From DASYDU01 sp050248495 (GTDB lineage Bacteria > Planctomycetota > Planctomycetia > Pirellulales > Lacipirellulaceae): a DNA stretch of 64,000 nucleotides. Positions 60,914 to 64,000 of the stretch are shown in pieces. Both the position numbers and the translations under genes were made by a program. The stretch spans positions 1 to 64,000 of the forward strand of contig JBFWSG010000010.1 of assembly GCA_050248495.1 (NCBI GenBank). Direction: 5' to 3'. Numbering within the stretch: position 1 is the first letter of the stretch; the number at the start of each line of letters is the position of its first letter. Below the pieces are notes generated by a model. It worked only from the letters and a program-made list of their open reading frames with translations. It ran no database searches and was not told where the DNA came from.

Positions 60914-61684
60914 ATGCGTTCCAGTGTTAGTCCACCGCGGCAGCGACCAGGCCGGCCTTCTTCCCGAGACGATCGGCACAAGCCGTTGCCGCTGGCCGCA
61001 TTCAAGCGTCTGGTGGAAGACGACACGATTCGCCGGGTGAGCCTCGACGAATATCAGGCCAAGGTCAAGGACGTCTACGGCGGTCCGCAGGGCGCGCTGT
61101 TGGCCACTTGCAGCATGTTGTCGCTGCATATTCCACTCGGCGAGCGGATCTTCCGCACGCGTAAGTTCAACCTCGCTGGAATGAAGTCGATTCTCGACGT
61201 CGGCAGCGGCGCCGGACAGATCGCCCGACACCTGCTCAAGTACGGCGATCGCGACGCCCAGATCACTTGCATCGATTTGTCGCAACCGATGCTGCGGCGC
61301 GCCCGACATCGGCTGCGGAGCCTGCGGCCCGACTTCATCACAGCGGACCTGTCGTGCCTGCCGTTCGACGACGCGTCGTTCGACGGCGTGACGTGCGGCT
61401 ATGTAATCGAACACTTACCCGATCCCAAAGTTGGATTGGCGGAACTCGCGCGAGTGATGCGGCCCGGCGCGCGGATGTTCCTGCTCACGACCGAGGACAG
61501 TCTTTCCGGGGCCTGGACGAGCCGCCTCTGGTGCTGCCGCACCTACAACCGCCGAGAGCTGATGCGGCTCTGCGAGTCGCTCGGGCTGCACTGGAAGAAA
61601 GAGCTCTGGTTCACAGGGCTGCATCGCGCCATGCGCGCGGGCGGTATCTGCGTGGAAATCGAAAAGACCTCGGCTGCGGTTTAA
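60914..61684 (+). CDS. Class I SAM-dependent methyltransferase
   Basis: A 256-residue methyltransferase. SAM-binding motif I ILDVGSGAGQIARHLLKYG (about residues 95-113), acidic residue in ITCIDLSQPMLRRARHRL, motif II FDGVTCGYVIEHLPD and motif III LARVMRPGARMFLLTTEDS fit the type 11 group. The C-terminal region ends LWFTGLHRAMRAGGICVEIE. The substrate is unknown. It lies 69 bases downstream of the VWA gene on the same strand and 37 bases before the DUF6786-like gene, so membership in the same operon is possible. Confidence 0.85.
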   Translation: MRSSVSPPRQRPGRPSSRDDRHKPLPLAAFKRLVEDDTIRRVSLDEYQAKVKDVYGGPQGALLATCSMLSLHIPLGERIFRTRKFNLAGMKSILDVGSGAGQIARHLLKYGDRDAQITCIDLSQPMLRRARHRLRSLRPDFITADLSCLPFDDASFDGVTCGYVIEHLPDPKVGLAELARVMRPGARMFLLTTEDSLSGAWTSRLWCCRTYNRRELMRLCESLGLHWKKELWFTGLHRAMRAGGICVEIEKTSAAV

Positions 61685-61721
61685 TGCAGCGGCCGGGATT
61701 TGCAGCTCGCCAATCTGATCT

Positions 61722-62945
61722 ATGATCCCATTGCCCCAACCAGCGCAGTTCGCGCTCGGAGTCTGTTTGATGATGGCTGCGATGGCGCATGGGGCGGACC
61801 TTTCGTTTAACGCCGACGTGAAGTTTCTGCAGCAACACGTCGACACGGTCGTGCTGGGCTCGGATGCCGGCGGCCCACGCGTTGCCGTGGTTCCCGCCTA
61901 TCAAGGCCGGGTGATGACGTCGACGACCGGCGGCGAATTGCAACCGAGCTTCGGCTGGATCAACTACGAGCACATCGCTTCGAAAAAGCTGACGCCCCAT
62001 ATCAATGTGTATGGCGGCGAGGAGCGGTTCTGGCTGGGGCCGGAAGGGGGGCAATTCAGCATCTTTTTTCCTCCCGGGGCCAAGTTTGAGCTTGCCGATT
62101 GGCAGACGCCCGCGGTCATCGATACCGACACTTTTGCGGTCGCAACGCGCAGCGATGATGCCGTCAGCTTTCAACATGCGGCGACCCTCAAGAACTATTC
62201 GGGCGCCGAATTCAAGGTCGCGATCGAACGAAAGATCGAGCTGCTCTCGCAGCACCAGATTGAGCAAGCGCTCGGCCAGCCGGTTGGCGGCAAAGTGAAA
62301 TCGGTCGGCTACCGATCCACGAACCTTCTAACGAACGCCGGCGAAAACGATTGGCACAAGGACAGCGGCCTGCTCTCGATTTGGATGCTGGGCATGTACA
62401 AGCCGGGGGCGCGAACGACGGTCGTAGTTCCATTTCGCGCAGGGAGCGAAGCGGAGTTGGGCCCGGTCGTCAACGACGCATACTTCGGCAAGCCGCCGGC
62501 GGAGCGTTTGGTCATTGGCGACGGTGTGCTGTTCTTTTCCAGCGACGGTCAGTTTCGCAGCAAGCTCGGCCTGCCGCCCCAGCGGGCGACCGAACTTGCC
62601 GGCAGCTGGGATGCCGATGCGGGTGTGCTGACGATCATCAAGTACACGAAGCCGGCCAGTGCGGCGGCCGGGTACGTGAACTCGATGTGGGAGCTGCAGC
62701 AGCAACCCTTCGCCGGCGATGTCGTGAACGCCTATAACGACGGACCGCCGGGCCCCGGCGCCAAACCGCTGGGTCCGTTTTACGAACTCGAAACGTCGAG
62801 TCCGGCGCTAGCCCTCGCGGCGGGCGAGTCGGCCGAGCACATCCAGGAGACGTTTCACTTAGAAGGTGATCGCGGCGCCCTCGACCAATTGGCGCAACGA
62901 CTGTTGGGCGCATCCTTGAGCGAGATCGAAGCCGCGCTCAAATAA
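61722..62945 (+). CDS. Exported DUF6786-like protein
   Basis: A 407-residue exported protein with a signal peptide (ALGVCLMMAAMAHGADLS). The mature domain has AVVPAYQGRVMTSTTGG (early), WINYEHIASKKLTPHINVYG, GGEERFWLGPEGGQFSIFF and the later NDAYFGKPPAERLVIGDGVL, the pattern of DUF6786-type proteins, which have an aldose-epimerase-like fold. I expect carbohydrate binding or epimerase-like function but no catalytic residue was assigned. It is convergent with the phosphoesterase gene (21 bases between stops). Confidence 0.78.
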   Translation: MIPLPQPAQFALGVCLMMAAMAHGADLSFNADVKFLQQHVDTVVLGSDAGGPRVAVVPAYQGRVMTSTTGGELQPSFGWINYEHIASKKLTPHINVYGGEERFWLGPEGGQFSIFFPPGAKFELADWQTPAVIDTDTFAVATRSDDAVSFQHAATLKNYSGAEFKVAIERKIELLSQHQIEQALGQPVGGKVKSVGYRSTNLLTNAGENDWHKDSGLLSIWMLGMYKPGARTTVVVPFRAGSEAELGPVVNDAYFGKPPAERLVIGDGVLFFSSDGQFRSKLGLPPQRATELAGSWDADAGVLTIIKYTKPASAAAGYVNSMWELQQQPFAGDVVNAYNDGPPGPGAKPLGPFYELETSSPALALAAGESAEHIQETFHLEGDRGALDQLAQRLLGASLSEIEAALK

Positions 62946-62966
62946 TGCGGCGCCACCGTCGGTGGG

Positions 62967-64000
62967 TCAGGACATCAGTTCCAACAGGGCGATCTCGGGC
63001 GGGCAGTTCCAGCGGAACGGCGTGAGCCCGCCCGTGCCCCGGCCGACGTGCATCACTGTGCTCGCGCGGCGGAACGTGCCGCTGGCATAGCGGACTCCCG
63101 AGAGACTCGGGGCGAGGATCGCGCCCAGCCAGGGCAAGCGAATTTGTCCGCCGTGGTTATGGCCGGCAAGCATCAAGTCGAAATCGTGCGTCGCGGCCCA
63201 GCGGAATTGATCGGGCGTGTGGGCGAGCAGGATCCGCAGTGGCAGCTCATTCTCGTCACGCGGCGGCAATAGCGCCGGGTTGGGTGCGGGACCGAGCCAA
63301 GGCATTTCGTTTCCGGCGAGCACCACGCGCAAATCGCCGATTTCCGCTTCGCGCCAGGTGCCGCCGACGTGGATCAAACCCAAGCCGTTGAGCTCAGCGA
63401 GCAGGCCGCGATGGTTGATGCGCAGGTCGTGATTCCCCAGCACATAGTAGACGCCCGCTTTCGCGCGCAGGCGTCCCAATGTATCGGGCAGCCAACCAAG
63501 GCATTCCTCGCGCTCGACCAGGTCGCCAGTGAGCGTCACCAGGTCGGGTTCGAGCCGATTGATCGTGTCGACGATCTCGACGAAGTACTCCTTGGCCACG
63601 CGGCCGGACATGTGCAGATCGGTGATATGAGCAATCCGCAGCAGCCCGCCCGATGGCATGCGCGGGATCACGATCTGCTTCTCGTGCAGGTGCAGATCGA
63701 AGATCTGATTGCCGGGAACGCGAGCCATCCAGCGCGGGATGCCCGGAGCAGCGAGCGCGTCGAGGCGATGGTGCGACAGGTCGACGCGAGATGTGTGGTT
63801 GGAGGCGAGCGCGCCGCTGCGTTCCGGATGGAGCGTCAAGATGAGTCGGTGCGCCGCCGCGCACAGGCAGGCCACGGCACTCAGGTAGACGTACACCGCC
63901 GCGACACTCCCCACGGCACCGCCGCCGGTAAACGTGAGCGCACCGCGCTGCCAGAAGTAATGGGCGATCACGAGCGGAATGCCGCCCATGGCCGTACCGC
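62967..64000 (-). CDS. Calcineurin-like metallophosphoesterase, likely 5'-truncated by the window edge
   Basis: A metallophosphoesterase domain protein. A membrane segment (residues ~26-48, VGSVAAVYVYLSAVACLCAA) is followed by the five metal-site blocks: HITDLHMSGR, TGDLV, LGNHD, LLAHTPDQF and AGHNHGGQ. This order matches membrane-anchored calcineurin-like phosphoesterases of the YkuE/YaeI type. An ATG occurs at 63989, but no stop codon lies between it and the window end, so the true start probably lies upstream, outside the window. The substrate is unknown. It converges on the DUF6786-like gene. Confidence 0.85.
   Translation of the reverse strand, partial: GTAMGGIPLVIAHYFWQRGALTFTGGGAVGSVAAVYVYLSAVACLCAAAHRLILTLHPERSGALASNHTSRVDLSHHRLDALAAPGIPRWMARVPGNQIFDLHLHEKQIVIPRMPSGGLLRIAHITDLHMSGRVAKEYFVEIVDTINRLEPDLVTLTGDLVEREECLGWLPDTLGRLRAKAGVYYVLGNHDLRINHRGLLAELNGLGLIHVGGTWREAEIGDLRVVLAGNEMPWLGPAPNPALLPPRDENELPLRILLAHTPDQFRWAATHDFDLMLAGHNHGGQIRLPWLGAILAPSLSGVRYASGTFRRASTVMHVGRGTGGLTPFRWNCPPEIALLELMS

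Noticed and set aside
1..64000. CRISPR array, rRNA, tRNA, transposase or integrase.
   Set aside because: No direct-repeat/spacer pattern, no cloverleaf-like sequence and no recombinase motif was seen by eye. A covariance-model scan would be needed to be certain.

Overview
The window is a GC-rich bacterial chromosome segment that looks planctomycetal (Planctomycetota, probably Pirellulales). This is inferred from family content: two DUF1559 pilin-like exported proteins, several PEP-CTERM proteins (VPEPxx plus a C-terminal hydrophobic helix), dockerin-like repeats, a LEPR-XLL-type N-terminus (VEQLEDRRLPA), a DUF1598 protein, a CRTAC/UnbV-type FG-GAP protein, a Ser/Thr kinase with a planctomycete-style N-terminal segment, and a MoxR/DUF58/VWA operon. 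No rRNA, tRNA, CRISPR array, prophage or insertion sequence was found.

Layout. 0-10 kb: the 5' end of uvrA runs off the left edge. It is followed by a small membrane protein, a cupin, a nucleotidyltransferase-like two-gene unit, ligA with two insertions, a bestrophin-like channel and a universal stress protein divergent from an NhaR-like LysR regulator, an exported lactonase and a methyltransferase. 10-20 kb: a vanadium-haloperoxidase/PAP2 protein and a CRTAC-type FG-GAP protein (both PEP-CTERM) are followed by a DUF2254 protein, a BON-MscS channel, a Tat-exported phosphoesterase, a sialidase and a PEP-CTERM protein. 20-34 kb: an exported D-aminoacylase, a 993-residue LEPR-XLL beta-helix protein, a DUF1559 protein, two more PEP-CTERM proteins, a glycine-rich exported protein, a long coiled-coil protein and a second DUF1559 protein.

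34-43 kb: trxA behind a near-perfect sigma-70 promoter, a redoxin, an exported hypothetical, an ilvE-type aminotransferase, a LolD/LolC-E-type ABC pair, lysS, a LigD phosphoesterase-like protein and an S23-type four-helix-bundle gene bracketed by imperfect inverted repeats. 43-54 kb: a DUF11 surface protein, a DUF1598 protein, glycerate kinase behind a 924-residue exported protein, a small helical protein, and a Ser/Thr kinase fused to a receiver domain that lacks the phosphoacceptor Asp. 54-64 kb: a Sua5/YrdC domain fused to a low-molecular-weight phosphatase sits directly upstream of rpiB, then a ParDE-type pair, the MoxR/DUF58/VWA operon, a methyltransferase, a DUF6786-like protein and a metallophosphoesterase that reaches the right edge.

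The strongest candidate for something new is the Sua5-phosphatase fusion with rpiB. Its phosphatase loop (CTGNTCRS) carries Thr where tyrosine phosphatases usually have Ile, as in the Bacillus protein-arginine phosphatase YwlE. Other leads are the pseudo-receiver kinase, the repeat-flanked four-helix-bundle gene and the nucleotidyltransferase-like pair. Most remaining genes are ordinary for this phylum. Many start codons were reassigned from Shine-Dalgarno-like sequences and signal peptides and are inferences.
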